Below the pieces are notes generated by a model. The model searched no databases, was not told the origin of the DNA, and saw only the letters and a list, made by a program, of their open reading frames with translations. Below are positions 29,705 through 39,292 of a stretch of DNA of 64,000 bases, one piece after another. The stretch is taken from assembly GCA_003669585.1 (NCBI GenBank), contig QWOQ01000011.1, forward strand, positions 291,039 through 355,038, written 5' to 3'. The stretch's first letter is position 1. Each line of letters begins with the position of its first letter. The DNA is from Planctomycetota bacterium (GTDB lineage Bacteria; Planctomycetota; Planctomycetia; Pirellulales; UBA1268). The translations under genes and the position numbers were made by a program.

Positions 29705-32700
29705 TTATCGCTGTTTGGAAAAACGCAGCAGCGAGTAGAAAAAAATCGGCGTCAGAAAAATGCCGAAGAGTGTGACGCCCAGCATGCCGCTCAAGACGGC
29801 GACTCCAAGCGTGCGACGCATCTCCGCGCCTGCTCCTTGGGCCACCACCAGCGGCATAACTCCCAGAATAAATGCCAGCGAAGTCATCAAAATAGGACGC
29901 AGGCGCAGCCGGCAGGCTTCAACCGTCGCCTCTCCGAGTGGTTTGCCCTCTTCTAAAAGCTGTTTCGCAAACTCCACGATCAAAATTGCATTTTTGCAGG
30001 CGAGACCCACCAGAACGACAAACCCGATCTGCGTGAAGATATTGATATCCATGCCCGCCCACCGCACGCCGAAAATCGATGACAGCAGGCACATGGGCAC
30101 AACCAAAATGACTGCCAAAGGCATGGCCCAGCTTTCATAGAGCGCAGCCAAAACAAGAAACACCAGCACGACTCCCAGAATAAAGAGATAAATCGCGGTG
30201 TTGCCTGAGCGAATCTGCATAAACGCCATTTCAGTCCAGTCGGAGGCCATCAGGGGAGCAATCGCGGCCTCTGTTTGGAGGCGGTCGAAGTGTTGCTGCA
30301 CGATTGTCAGGGCCGAAGTACTCCCCGTGCCGGGGGCAGGCTCTCCATAGATCGCCGCAGCAGGATAGAGATTGTAACGCATCACCAGCGACGGCCCGAC
30401 CCGGTCTTGCACGCTCATCAGCGTTGTCAGCGGCACGGGAATCTTTTTTGCATTGAGCACCTTGAGTTGTTCAAGCGTTTGATGGATATCCTGTCGATGA
30501 CTGCCATCGGCTTGAAGATTGACCTGCCACGATCGTCCGAAGCGGTTAAAATTATTGACGTAGTAGGATCCCAGTTGAATCTGCAACGTGTCGAAAAGAT
30601 CTTTCATTGAAACGCCCACAGCGGCCGTCTTGTCGCGGTCGATATCCAGAAAGAGCCACGGCGTGCTGGCTGAGAAATTGCTGAACAAGCCTCGCAGGCG
30701 GGTATCTTCCTGGCCGCTTTCAACGATTCGATCGGCCGTCTGTTGCACCTGAGTGAGTCCGTAGTCGCCGCGGTCTTCCACAATCAACTTGAATCCCGCG
30801 ATGCTACCGAGGCCATCCACTGGCGGCGGCCCAAACACATCCACATGTGCCTCGTCGATTGTACTGCGCCACTCCTCCCGCAGACGTTGGGCTATTTTCT
30901 CGGCTGAGGTATGTGCGCCTCGTCGCCTTGAAAAGTCGTCGAGCATCACATACATCGCTCCCCAGTTGGGCGCATTGGCCCCCAGCACGATCGATTGGCC
31001 CGCAATCGAAACCACATGGGCAACGCCCGGTTCTTCGAGTACACGCTTTTCGAGATTCGCCATCACCTTTCCTGTTCGCTGCACGCTGGCGGAATCGGGG
31101 AGCGTGACATTCACAATCAAGTAGCCTTTGTCTTGCTGGGGAATGAATCCAGTTGGCATAATCGAAAACAAAATGTAGGTGCCAAAAAGCAGCCCCCCGT
31201 AGATCAGCAGAATCGGAATCGAAAACCACAGCGAGGCCTGTACCAGCCCGGCATAGCCATGAGTGAGGGTTCCAAAGACGTTGTTAAAACCGCGAAAAAA
31301 CCAGCCAGCTACAAAGCCCAAAAGCCGGTCGAGCACATCCTTGTCTGCCCCTTTTGGCTTGAGCAGAATGGCTGCCAAAGCAGGGCTGAGCGTGAGGGAA
31401 TTCACGGCTGAAAGCACGGTCGACACGGCGATCGTAAGGGCAAACTGCCGAAAGAATTCACCTACAATTCCGGAGATAAACGCACAGGGTACAAACACTG
31501 CGCACAACACGAGCGCCACGCCAATCACTGGACCGGTAACCTCTTGCATTGCGCGAAACGCGGCTTCTCGGGGTGACAGTCCGTGCTCGATCCAGCGTTC
31601 AACGTTTTCCACCACAACGATTGCGTCGTCCACCACGATGCCGATCGCCAGCACAAGCCCAAACAGAGAAAGATTATTGAGACTAAATCCTAGCCCTGCC
31701 ATAAACGCAAAGGTGCCGACGATCGATACGGGAACGGCCACCAGTGGAATGAGCGTAGCCCGCCAGTTCTGTAAAAAGACAAGTACGACCAGCGCCACAA
31801 GAATGATCGCATCGCGAAACGTCTTTAAAACTTCAGCCTTTGATTCCTCAATAAACGGCGATGTGTCGTAGACAATCTGTGATTTGAGGCCGGCGGGAAA
31901 ACGCTCGCTGAGCTGGGCCATCTGTCTGCGAATACCCTCAGCTGTTTGGATCGCATTGGACCCGGGAAGCTGATAGATATTCATGCCGATGCTGGGTTCG
32001 CCATCGAGCCGACAGAGTTGATCGTATTGCTGCGCTCCGAGTTCGATTCGGGCCACGTCTTCTAGTCGCACGATCACCGAGGCCACGTTGGCTGTTTCGG
32101 ACTTGACTTCCTTGACCACGACATTGCCAAACTGCTTGGTGGTCATCAGGCGGCCAAGGGCCGAGAGCGGAATCTGAAACGCCTGCTGACTTGGGGCAGG
32201 CTGCTGACCGATATTGCCAGCAGTAACTTGAAAATTCTGATTTTCCAGCGCCAGCCGAATATCGTCGGGCATGATCGCAACTGCCTCCATTTTATCTGGA
32301 TCCAGCCAGACTCGCATGCTGTAATCGCGCTGCCCGAGAAAATCGACATCCCCCACGCCGTCAACCCGCAGCAGTTCATCGCGAATCTGAATCGTGGCGT
32401 AGTTCGAAAGAAATGTCTCGTCATAGATTGGCGTGCCGTCGGCATCCTTTTGAGACGTGAAGTTGATGATCATCATCGCGGCCGGAGATTTCTTGAGTAC
32501 AGACACTCCTTCTCGCTGCACGAGTTGCGGCAGGATCGGCATGGCTAGCGTGACACGTACTTGCGTGAGCACTTGCGCCATGTTGAGGTCGGTGCCAGGT
32601 TTGAACGTGACAACCAGTCGGTAGCGGCCGTCGTTGGTGCACAGGGAACTCATCGAAAGAGCGTTTTCGACGCCGCTGACTTGCTGCTCAATCGGAGAGG

Positions 32701-32887
32701 CGATCGTGTCCCGAACGAGTTCGGCATTGGCCCCTGGATAGATCGTGGAAACCTCGATCGTGGGAGGCGTGATCTCCGGATATTGCGTGGTGGGCAGAAC
32801 GAAATAGGCAATCGCGCCACAGATCACAAGTACGATTGAAATCACCGAAGCGAAAATCGGTCGTTCAATAAAATACCGGGCAAACAT
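29705..32887 (-). CDS. RND efflux pump, HAE1/AcrB type (pump 1)
   Basis: 1060 residues from ATG 32887 (MFARYFIERPIFASVISIV); 21 upstream codons are open but not family-like. Typical of AcrB-type pumps: 12 transmembrane helices, two large periplasmic loops, STIYPGANAELVRDTIASPIE near the start, and the proton-relay aspartates in GIVVDDAIVVVENVE. Exports drugs or other amphiphiles by proton antiport together with a membrane fusion protein and outer-membrane channel. No fusion-protein gene adjoins this pump; the nearest is at 37543-38805. Its C-terminal end is duplicated as a relic at 22240-22493. Confidence 0.93.
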   Translation of the reverse strand: MFARYFIERPIFASVISIVLVICGAIAYFVLPTTQYPEITPPTIEVSTIYPGANAELVRDTIASPIEQQVSGVENALSMSSLCTNDGRYRLVVTFKPGTDLNMAQVLTQVRVTLAMPILPQLVQREGVSVLKKSPAAMMIINFTSQKDADGTPIYDETFLSNYATIQIRDELLRVDGVGDVDFLGQRDYSMRVWLDPDKMEAVAIMPDDIRLALENQNFQVTAGNIGQQPAPSQQAFQIPLSALGRLMTTKQFGNVVVKEVKSETANVASVIVRLEDVARIELGAQQYDQLCRLDGEPSIGMNIYQLPGSNAIQTAEGIRRQMAQLSERFPAGLKSQIVYDTSPFIEESKAEVLKTFRDAIILVALVVLVFLQNWRATLIPLVAVPVSIVGTFAFMAGLGFSLNNLSLFGLVLAIGIVVDDAIVVVENVERWIEHGLSPREAAFRAMQEVTGPVIGVALVLCAVFVPCAFISGIVGEFFRQFALTIAVSTVLSAVNSLTLSPALAAILLKPKGADKDVLDRLLGFVAGWFFRGFNNVFGTLTHGYAGLVQASLWFSIPILLIYGGLLFGTYILFSIMPTGFIPQQDKGYLIVNVTLPDSASVQRTGKVMANLEKRVLEEPGVAHVVSIAGQSIVLGANAPNWGAMYVMLDDFSRRRGAHTSAEKIAQRLREEWRSTIDEAHVDVFGPPPVDGLGSIAGFKLIVEDRGDYGLTQVQQTADRIVESGQEDTRLRGLFSNFSASTPWLFLDIDRDKTAAVGVSMKDLFDTLQIQLGSYYVNNFNRFGRSWQVNLQADGSHRQDIHQTLEQLKVLNAKKIPVPLTTLMSVQDRVGPSLVMRYNLYPAAAIYGEPAPGTGSTSALTIVQQHFDRLQTEAAIAPLMASDWTEMAFMQIRSGNTAIYLFILGVVLVFLVLAALYESWAMPLAVILVVPMCLLSSIFGVRWAGMDINIFTQIGFVVLVGLACKNAILIVEFAKQLLEEGKPLGEATVEACRLRLRPILMTSLAFILGVMPLVVAQGAGAEMRRTLGVAVLSGMLGVTLFGIFLTPIFFYSLLRFSKQR

Positions 32888-33036
32888 AATAAGAGGTGCT
32901 CTACTGAACGCACGCAACGAGAACCCGAAAGGCCAGTCGCCAACGACCACACTTCACGTTGCGGTATGCTAACGTATTGACGAGATTCTCGAAGACCAGC
33001 CAAATGTCAGTTCTTGTCAAAGAGACATGCAGCTGG

Positions 33037-33729
33037 TTACTTCCGCACGGAGATGATGCCGACAGCCAGGCGGCCGTCAGTGTAATAAGGATCGCCGCCG
33101 CCGTTTTTCCCTTTCATCGCCCGGTGAAACGGTTCGATGAAGTAGGCATGTCCCAAGCTTCCAGACCCGTGTGCGTCGTGGATGATTTTGTCCCGTTCTT
33201 TATCGACGTCCGGAGCGATGCGATGCGTGATGCCGGTGGTGCGGCTGAGTTCGACCCGCTCATCGTACGTCGCGGCGCCGAGCCAGAGCGGATGGCCTTC
33301 TTCGTTGACTTCGGCCGATCGCCAGAAGCGAACGTGGTGCCGCTGTTTGGGGCTCTTGCCCACGGGCTGTTCAAAAGCAGCGTCTTGCTTGCGGTCCCAA
33401 AGATATAAATCGCTCACCGGCGCGTGGTCGTAGGGCTTGCGAACCACGACAGCCGCTACGATTTTAAGCGAGGTCTTGAGCGTGGTGGCGTCGGCTGCAA
33501 ACCAGCCCGCAAGACAGAGCGTTCGGTGCAAGTCTGTCTCAGAGCCGATGAAGGCTATGTTGACAGGATCCCCCTCATGTCCGCGTGAGGTTTTTGTGCG
33601 TTGCGGAGGATCGGAAAGGGCAGGGTGCACCGAGGCGGCCGGAAGTGTCTGGCACACCGCAGGCATCGGGCACACGCAAATCAATACTGCGGCAAAGCTC
33701 ATAGCGAAAAGGATTTTTAAAAGTCGCAT
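33037..33729 (-). CDS. Exported protein with LssY C-terminal-like domain
   Basis: 230 residues from ATG 33729, chosen because a signal peptide (MRLLKILFAMSFAAVLICVC) starts there; 27 more upstream codons are open. The rest, from GDPVNIAFIGSETDLHRTL through YLWDRKQDAAFEQPVG, RHHVRFWRS, LWLGAATYDERVEL and THRIAPDVDKERD, matches the LssY_C domain pattern, found at the C-terminus of LssY, a PAP2-family membrane protein linked to type I secretion in Legionella. Here the domain is alone and exported. It lies between the two pumps on the same strand. Function unknown; family call fairly secure from the ordered motifs. Confidence 0.75.
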   Translation of the reverse strand: MRLLKILFAMSFAAVLICVCPMPAVCQTLPAASVHPALSDPPQRTKTSRGHEGDPVNIAFIGSETDLHRTLCLAGWFAADATTLKTSLKIVAAVVVRKPYDHAPVSDLYLWDRKQDAAFEQPVGKSPKQRHHVRFWRSAEVNEEGHPLWLGAATYDERVELSRTTGITHRIAPDVDKERDKIIHDAHGSGSLGHAYFIEPFHRAMKGKNGGGDPYYTDGRLAVGIISVRK

Positions 33730-33869
33730 GGAATGACGGTCTCGCTTGAGAGAGAGGATATTTTTTTCTAGGGCAGGCCGAGAACAGGCTGAGAACAGGC
33801 GTTTGCACACGGAGAGACCCGGAAGAGCCTCGGGAGAGTAGCGATCTCACGAGGCGCCGCTCAAGGCCA

Positions 33870-34374
33870 TTAAAGCCGCAGAAGTCGGTGCCAAATCGAT
33901 GAACGAGTCATTGGAGGTGGCTTAATGTTCTGCCCCTTGAGGATGCAGTCGAGCGTTTGCAGGTAAGCGCCCGTGGCGAGCAGTTCGGCGGAGTGGTCGG
34001 CTGGCCGCAAGGCTTGCTCGTTCATAACTGCTTCGTAGAGATGAACCAGCGTGGTCACGGTATCGGTGAGGCGGGCTTCCTGACAGATGCGATCCCGCAC
34101 GCATGGGTCCCTTGGAAAATACCAAGTCGTAGTTGTGGAACAGATCCTCTGGATGGCTCGTGGGGTTGCCGCACGTACTGCCGTGCACATCCAGCGAGAT
34201 GCCGCGGGAGAGGCAGGCATCGCGCACGGTGGCCGCGTAGTTGTCGGCCGCCGCTCGGTCGACGTGCTTTGCAGTGTTGCGCAAGAGCCAATCTTCTCAT
34301 GCTGCCCTCAGGGCTTGTATGAGCCCAACAGCCGGTTGCGTTGGTCCAGCCTTGCAAAGATCCGCCAACTTCAT
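33870..34374 (-). pseudogene. Frameshifted, stop-interrupted remnant resembling a glycosyltransferase
   Basis: Reading from ATG 34374, codon 26 is a TGA stop (34297-34299). Beyond it the same frame gives AADNYAATVRDACLSRGISLDV, then NYDLVFSKG, which resemble segments of planctomycete glycosyltransferase-like proteins; the expected helix with conserved Ala/Glu after 'FAKG' is missing. Continuation (TDTVTTLVHLYEAVMNEQA) is in another frame. So at least one stop and one frameshift are needed. The family call is tentative and from motif memory; that the stretch is a broken gene is better supported. It is wedged between the LssY-C gene and pump 2. Confidence 0.42.
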
Positions 34375-34390
34375 GGTGAGCGTTGGCGAG

Positions 34391-37300
34391 TCACCGTCGA
34401 GCGCTGATGCGTTCGAGTACGTAATAAAACACTGGCGTGAAAAAGATGCCAAAGAGCGTTACGCCGATCATTCCAGAAAATACCGTAACCCCCAGCGACC
34501 AACGCAGCTCTGCTCCGGCCCCCTTGGCCACAACCAGCGGAAAGACGCCCAGAATAAAAGCAAACGAAGTCATCAGAATCGGTCGCAGTCGCAATCGACA
34601 CGCTGAGAGCGTGGCGGAGGTGGGATCGTGTCCTTCACTGCGCAAAGTTTTGGCAAACTCCACAATTAGAATCGCATTTTTACACGCCAGCCCCACGAGC
34701 ACGACAAATCCCACCTGCGATAAAATGTCGATCGGCAGCTTGGAAATGGCCAGGCCAATAATTGCACCGAAAAAGCACAGTGGCACGACCAGAATCACGG
34801 CCAAGGGTTGCAGCCAGCTTTCGTAGAGAGCCGCCAGCACCAAAAACACCAGCACCACCCCCAGGCCAAGCAGTACGCTTGCGGTGTTGCCGGCAATCAG
34901 TTGGAGATAGAAGATCTCAGACCACTCATAGGAAAAGTTATCTGGCAGTTGCTTGCGGGCAGTTTGTTCGACCTTGTCGATCAGCACGCTGCCGCTCTCG
35001 AAGATATTGGGAATGCCCGTTATGGCAGCAGCTGGATAGAGATTGTAGCGCATCATCATCACTGGCCCAAGATCGCTGCGCACGTTCATGAGCGTTGCAA
35101 GCGGCACCATCTGCCCGTTGGTATTAGCAACTTTGAGGTTCAGCAGATCCTTGACGGCGCTGCGAAATGGTGCGTCCGCCATAATTATGACCTGCCAGAA
35201 TCGTCCAAATAAATTGAAATTATTGACGTAGAGGGAGCCAAGATAGAGCTGGAGCGTGTTGAAAACCGATGCAATTGGAACTTCTCTTGCTCGGATTTTC
35301 GCACGGTCGATATCCAGAAAGAGTTGCGGAGAATCGGCGCGGTAATCGTTGGCAACAAAGAACAGGCCCCAGTCGGCCATTACGTCTGCAAATTGCGTGG
35401 TGGCTTCTTGAATAGCTTGCGGTGTGGAATTGCCTCGATCTTGAATGAAGAATTTAAACCCGCCGGCAGTGCCCAGGCCCTTCACGGGTGGCGCAGGATA
35501 AACGCCAATCACAGCGTCTGGAATTTCAGCTTGGCATCGAGTGCGCATCGTTTTTAGGATTGCCATCGCCCGAGTCTCGGGTGTTTGTCGATGCTTGAAC
35601 TCATCGAGCACCAAAAACATCGATCCCCAGTTGGGAGCACTCGAGTTATAAAGAAATGACATGCCAGCGATTGTCAGCGTGCTGGAGACACCGGGAATCG
35701 TGAACGACAGTGCTTCAACATCAGCGAGCACCTGATCGGTGCGCGTGACAGAGGCACCATCTGGAAGTTGTACGGTGACGATGAGATAGCCCTGGTCCTG
35801 CAGCGGCACAAACCCCACCGGATAAACCGCCACGGCCTTCCACGTGAGCACGAGCAAGATTCCGTAGAGGCCCAGCGTCCAGGCGCTGCGGCGTAGCAGC
35901 ACCGCCACAATTTTTACGTAGCCGTCAATCACTGCATCCAAACCCCAGTTAAAGAGCCGAAAGAAGGGGCCAAGCAGCAGGTTTAAAATCCATTCGAGGG
36001 GGTCTTTTCGGGCAGCAACCTGCCCTGGCTGAGGATGGGGCTTGAGCAGAATGGCTGCGAGAGCCGGACTGAGTGTGAGTGAATTGATGGCTGAGAGAAT
36101 CGTTGAAATAGCGATTGTGAGGGCGAACTGTTTGAAAAAGAGTCCAGTCACTCCCGAGATAAACGCACACGGAACAAAAACGGCCGATAGTACGGCCGCC
36201 ACACCAATTACGGGGCCAGTCACCTCGCTCATGGCCTTGACTGCCGCATCCCGCGGAGAGAGTCCTGCGACAATCCAGCGATCAACATTTTCTACAACCA
36301 CGATTGCATCGTCCACAACAATCCCGATCGAGAGCACCAGACCGAAAAGGGTGAGTGTGTTCAGACTGAATCCCATCAGGGCCATCGCTGCAAAAGTCCC
36401 AATGATTGCCACGGGCACAGCAATCAGCGGAATGAGCGTCGCCCGCCAGCTTTGTAGGAACACCAGCACGACGATCGCCACCAGAATGATCGCATCTCGG
36501 AGGGTCTTGACGACCTCAAAAATAGATTCCGTGATATAGGGGGTGGTGTCGTAGCCAATGATGTAATCGAGGCCAGGTGGAAATTGTTTCGACAATTTCT
36601 GTATCGTCGTTTTGATGTCCCGCGAACAGTCCAGCGCGTTGGTATCTGGAAGTTGAAAGACGGCCACCGTGACGGAAGGCTTTCCACTATGGCGGCAGAC
36701 CTGAGAATAGTTCGATGCGCCGAGTTCGATGCGGGCCACATCTTTGAGCCTTACGATTGCCGTGCCAGGCACCGAGGTATCTGAATAAACGATGATGTTA
36801 CCAAACTGCTCTGGCGATTGGAGTCGGCCGACGGCGGAAACAACCTGCTGCGTCTGTTGAATTAAAGGCGAGGACGATTGACCGCTGACGCCGACAACAA
36901 CCGATACGTTCTGCTCGGCGATTCGATCTCGGATATCGGTGGCATTGAGTCCTCGGGCGGCAAGTTGATCGGGATCAAGCCAAGCTCGTATGCTGTAATC
37001 GCGTTGCCCCAGAAAGAGCACATCGGCCACACCGTAACAGCGGAGCAACTCATCTCGGAGGTGAATCGTGGCATAGTTGCTCATGAAAATATCGTCGTAC
37101 CGGTCATCTGGCGAAAGGAGACTCACCGTCAGAAGGATGTCGGGAGACGTTTTCTTGATGCCCACCCCCTGCTGTTGCACAACCGGCGGCAGCAGGGGCA
37201 TCGCCAACTGCACGCGGTTTTGTGTTTGTACAAGCGCAAGATTGGCATCGGCGCCGATATCAAACGCGAGCGTAAGGATGTACATGCCGTCGTTGGTCGA

Positions 37301-37546
37301 CTGCGACCGCATGTACATCAACTTGTCGACGCCGTTGACCTTTTGCTCGATCGGTGCGCCGATCGTGTCGGTCACCACGGCCGCATTGGCACCGGGATAG
37401 GAGCAGGTGACTTGAATGATCGGCGGAGCGATTGGCGGAAAGAGTGAGATCGGCAGCGAGAATACGCTGATCGCTCCCGCCAGCGTGATGGCAATTGAGA
37501 TCACAGCCGCGAAAATCGGACGCTGAATAAAAAATGTGGAGATCAA
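34391..37546 (-). CDS. RND efflux pump, HAE1/AcrB type (pump 2)
   Basis: 1051 residues beginning MISTFFIQRPIFAAVISI. Same architecture as pump 1, with SYPGANAAVVTDTIGAPIE, GIVVDDAIVVVENVDRW and CKNAILIVEFAK. It is clearly a separate paralogue: long stretches differ from pump 1, including both periplasmic loops. Its start overlaps the stop of the membrane fusion gene by four bases, so the pair is translationally coupled and should form one exporter; the outer-membrane partner is probably the 20586-22217 product. Substrates cannot be read from sequence. Confidence 0.93.
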   Translation of the reverse strand: MISTFFIQRPIFAAVISIAITLAGAISVFSLPISLFPPIAPPIIQVTCSYPGANAAVVTDTIGAPIEQKVNGVDKLMYMRSQSTNDGMYILTLAFDIGADANLALVQTQNRVQLAMPLLPPVVQQQGVGIKKTSPDILLTVSLLSPDDRYDDIFMSNYATIHLRDELLRCYGVADVLFLGQRDYSIRAWLDPDQLAARGLNATDIRDRIAEQNVSVVVGVSGQSSSPLIQQTQQVVSAVGRLQSPEQFGNIIVYSDTSVPGTAIVRLKDVARIELGASNYSQVCRHSGKPSVTVAVFQLPDTNALDCSRDIKTTIQKLSKQFPPGLDYIIGYDTTPYITESIFEVVKTLRDAIILVAIVVLVFLQSWRATLIPLIAVPVAIIGTFAAMALMGFSLNTLTLFGLVLSIGIVVDDAIVVVENVDRWIVAGLSPRDAAVKAMSEVTGPVIGVAAVLSAVFVPCAFISGVTGLFFKQFALTIAISTILSAINSLTLSPALAAILLKPHPQPGQVAARKDPLEWILNLLLGPFFRLFNWGLDAVIDGYVKIVAVLLRRSAWTLGLYGILLVLTWKAVAVYPVGFVPLQDQGYLIVTVQLPDGASVTRTDQVLADVEALSFTIPGVSSTLTIAGMSFLYNSSAPNWGSMFLVLDEFKHRQTPETRAMAILKTMRTRCQAEIPDAVIGVYPAPPVKGLGTAGGFKFFIQDRGNSTPQAIQEATTQFADVMADWGLFFVANDYRADSPQLFLDIDRAKIRAREVPIASVFNTLQLYLGSLYVNNFNLFGRFWQVIIMADAPFRSAVKDLLNLKVANTNGQMVPLATLMNVRSDLGPVMMMRYNLYPAAAITGIPNIFESGSVLIDKVEQTARKQLPDNFSYEWSEIFYLQLIAGNTASVLLGLGVVLVFLVLAALYESWLQPLAVILVVPLCFFGAIIGLAISKLPIDILSQVGFVVLVGLACKNAILIVEFAKTLRSEGHDPTSATLSACRLRLRPILMTSFAFILGVFPLVVAKGAGAELRWSLGVTVFSGMIGVTLFGIFFTPVFYYVLERISARR

Positions 37547-38805
37547 GGATCGTCTGGCCGAGTGTCATCAGGGATGGCGGCCTCTCCAATGGGCAACGTA
37601 TTCAGTAGAACAATTTCGGCCGAAGCGAGCTTTGGTGTGACGGGCTTTCCTTCTCGGCACCGCTGCAGGCCTCGCACGACGACTCTGTCAGAAGTGCCGA
37701 ACGGCTTGCCGGGATCCGTTGGTTGAACAGTGATCCACGTGCCAACCTTTTGCCCTACGAGCACCTCTCGCGTGGAGGCCACGTTTTCAGTATCCACCAC
37801 CCAGAGGATTTTTCTGTCCTGGTTGCTGGCAATGGCGGTCTCTGGCACGAGCAGGCGCTGGGCCGGCTGTCCCAGCGGCAATCGAACCCGCGCAAACATT
37901 CCAGATCGAAACAGCGGTGGCTTGGGGTGATCCGGATTGGGATCGTGCGGGTTATCAAGTCGCCCTCGCATGGTGATCGTGGCTGTTTGCGTATCGAGCT
38001 GATTATTAAGAAAGTCGACCACGCAGCGATGAGGATATGCTCTTTCCAGATCATCGACGAGCCCGACGTCGATGAAAAGTTGTCCGGTGAAGATGCCGTT
38101 TGATGGCGATGTGGATCGCGTCGTTTTCAAGACTCGTACGAGGTTTGGCTCATCGACATTGAAATAGACAAAGATGGGGTCAATAGAAACAACAGTGGTG
38201 AGTGTCGTCTGATCTTGATTGATGAGATTACCGATTTGAAACTGCGTGCGGCTAACCTGCCCGTCGATTGGCGACACAATTGTGCAGAAGTCAAGATTCA
38301 GTTGGTTGAATTCCTGCTGCGCACGGGCCGACGTTAACGAGCCAGTATTTTCTTCGAGCTTTGCTCTGAAGGCATCCAATTCCTGCTGGCTGGCCGCACC
38401 TTTGGAAATCAGTTTTTCATAGCGAGTTATTTGGATTTCTGCAAATCGCCGCTCGCCGAGCAATTTTTCAACAGTCCCTTTTGATTCCGCGAGCTTGGCA
38501 AGAGAGGGTCGGGGATCGATCTCGTAGAGGGGATCTCCCTTGCGAACAAATTGCCCGTCGCGAAAAAATATCTTGCTGAGATAGCCCCCGACCCGGCTTC
38601 GGATATCGACGACAAAAACAGAATTGATTCTGCCGGTAACTTCCAAATATTCTGGCATCGTTCGCGTCTGGAAATCAAACACCATCACCTCCGGTGCAGG
38701 AACCGCAGGCGCACTCTGTGGGGCATTTTTCGCGCAGCCAACACAGAGGAATGTTAAAAAAAACGCCATCGCCGACACACGCAGAAGCCGGGCTCCCGCA
38801 GTCAT
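37543..38805 (-). CDS. RND membrane fusion protein (periplasmic adaptor)
   Basis: 420 residues from ATG 38805. A hydrophobic N-terminal signal ends at FLCVGCAKN, probably a lipoprotein site although the lipobox is not ideal. The adaptor domains follow in order: barrel strand YLEVTGRINSVFVVDIRSRVGGYL, coiled-coil hairpin around 115-180, lipoyl part DFCTIVSPIDGQVSRTQFQIGNL, then beta-barrel and membrane-proximal domains with FRSGMFARVRLPLG. It bridges the pump in the inner membrane and the outer-membrane channel. The frame is open to 38916 with another ATG at 38865, but family length and the signal favour 38805. It is coupled to pump 2. Confidence 0.9.
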   Translation of the reverse strand: MTAGARLLRVSAMAFFLTFLCVGCAKNAPQSAPAVPAPEVMVFDFQTRTMPEYLEVTGRINSVFVVDIRSRVGGYLSKIFFRDGQFVRKGDPLYEIDPRPSLAKLAESKGTVEKLLGERRFAEIQITRYEKLISKGAASQQELDAFRAKLEENTGSLTSARAQQEFNQLNLDFCTIVSPIDGQVSRTQFQIGNLINQDQTTLTTVVSIDPIFVYFNVDEPNLVRVLKTTRSTSPSNGIFTGQLFIDVGLVDDLERAYPHRCVVDFLNNQLDTQTATITMRGRLDNPHDPNPDHPKPPLFRSGMFARVRLPLGQPAQRLLVPETAIASNQDRKILWVVDTENVASTREVLVGQKVGTWITVQPTDPGKPFGTSDRVVVRGLQRCREGKPVTPKLASAEIVLLNTLPIGEAAIPDDTRPDDP

Positions 38806-39159
38806 TGAAGCGAGGGAGCATTTCAGATCAAACGGAGAGAAAGCGCAGCAGTAAATTTCGTGCATGTCCAAGCGGTGGATTCGAAGTCTGTGAATGGAAA
38901 AAATGCGAAGCCACACTCTATCAAAATGCCTGTTTGTGTGCGATTTTCAGATTTAGGTCAACGCACGCTGATGAATGAATGAACGATCAAGCCGATTGTG
39001 GATGCGGCCGCCATGCAGCGGAACTGCAGCAACATAAAATCCCTGAGCCCATACCGGTGCCCAAAGCCAGGAAGAGCTTAGGAACAAAGGAAAATAAGCG
39101 TATAAAGTCTGCTTCGGACAACATCGTGTCCGTGTGGTAAAGTAGTCGACCTTCGAGAT
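38806..39159. other. Intergenic stretch between efflux adaptor and tRNA-His
   Basis: No gene is visible. Must hold the promoter of the adaptor-pump operon (minus strand) and that of tRNA-His (plus strand); TATAAA at 39101-39106 and GTAAAG near 39138 are the only -10-like sequences before the tRNA. A small 6-bp hairpin (CGGACA/TGTCCG) lies at 39115-39132. No integrase or attachment-site repeat was seen. Confidence 0.45.
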
Positions 39160-39160
39160 G

Positions 39161-39234
39161 GTGGCTGTAGCTCAGTTGGTTAGAGCATCGGTTTGTGGTA
39201 CCGAGGGTCGCGGGTTCGAGCCCCGTCAGTCACC
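39161..39234 (+). tRNA. tRNA-His (GTG anticodon)
   Basis: A full cloverleaf folds. The acceptor arm is GTGGCTG with CAGTCAC (one G-U). The D-arm is GCTC/GAGC, the anticodon stem TCGGT/ACCGA and its loop TTGTGGT, giving anticodon GTG. The T-arm is GCGGG/CCCGT around TTCGAGC. The base before the acceptor is G (39160) and the discriminator is C, both hallmarks of histidine tRNAs. CCA is not encoded. It marks the right edge of the G+C-rich efflux block. Confidence 0.96.
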
Positions 39235-39259
39235 CCTTCTCGGATGTCTGTCGATGCGT

Positions 39260-39286
39260 AAGAACGCCGCGCATCAAAGCGTTCTT
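39260..39286. terminator. Hairpin after tRNA-His
   Basis: AAGAACGC and GCGTTCTT are exact complements (8 bp) around an 11-base loop. No clear T-run follows on the plus strand. It lies 25 bases after the tRNA and six bases before the end of the convergent gene at 39293, so could end either transcript. Confidence 0.4.
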
Positions 39287-39292
39287 CGCCGA

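Noticed and set aside
31263..31871. Open frame of 202 codons opposite pump 1
   Set aside because: Antisense shadow of conserved RND sequence; Ser/Thr/Arg-rich and without start signal.
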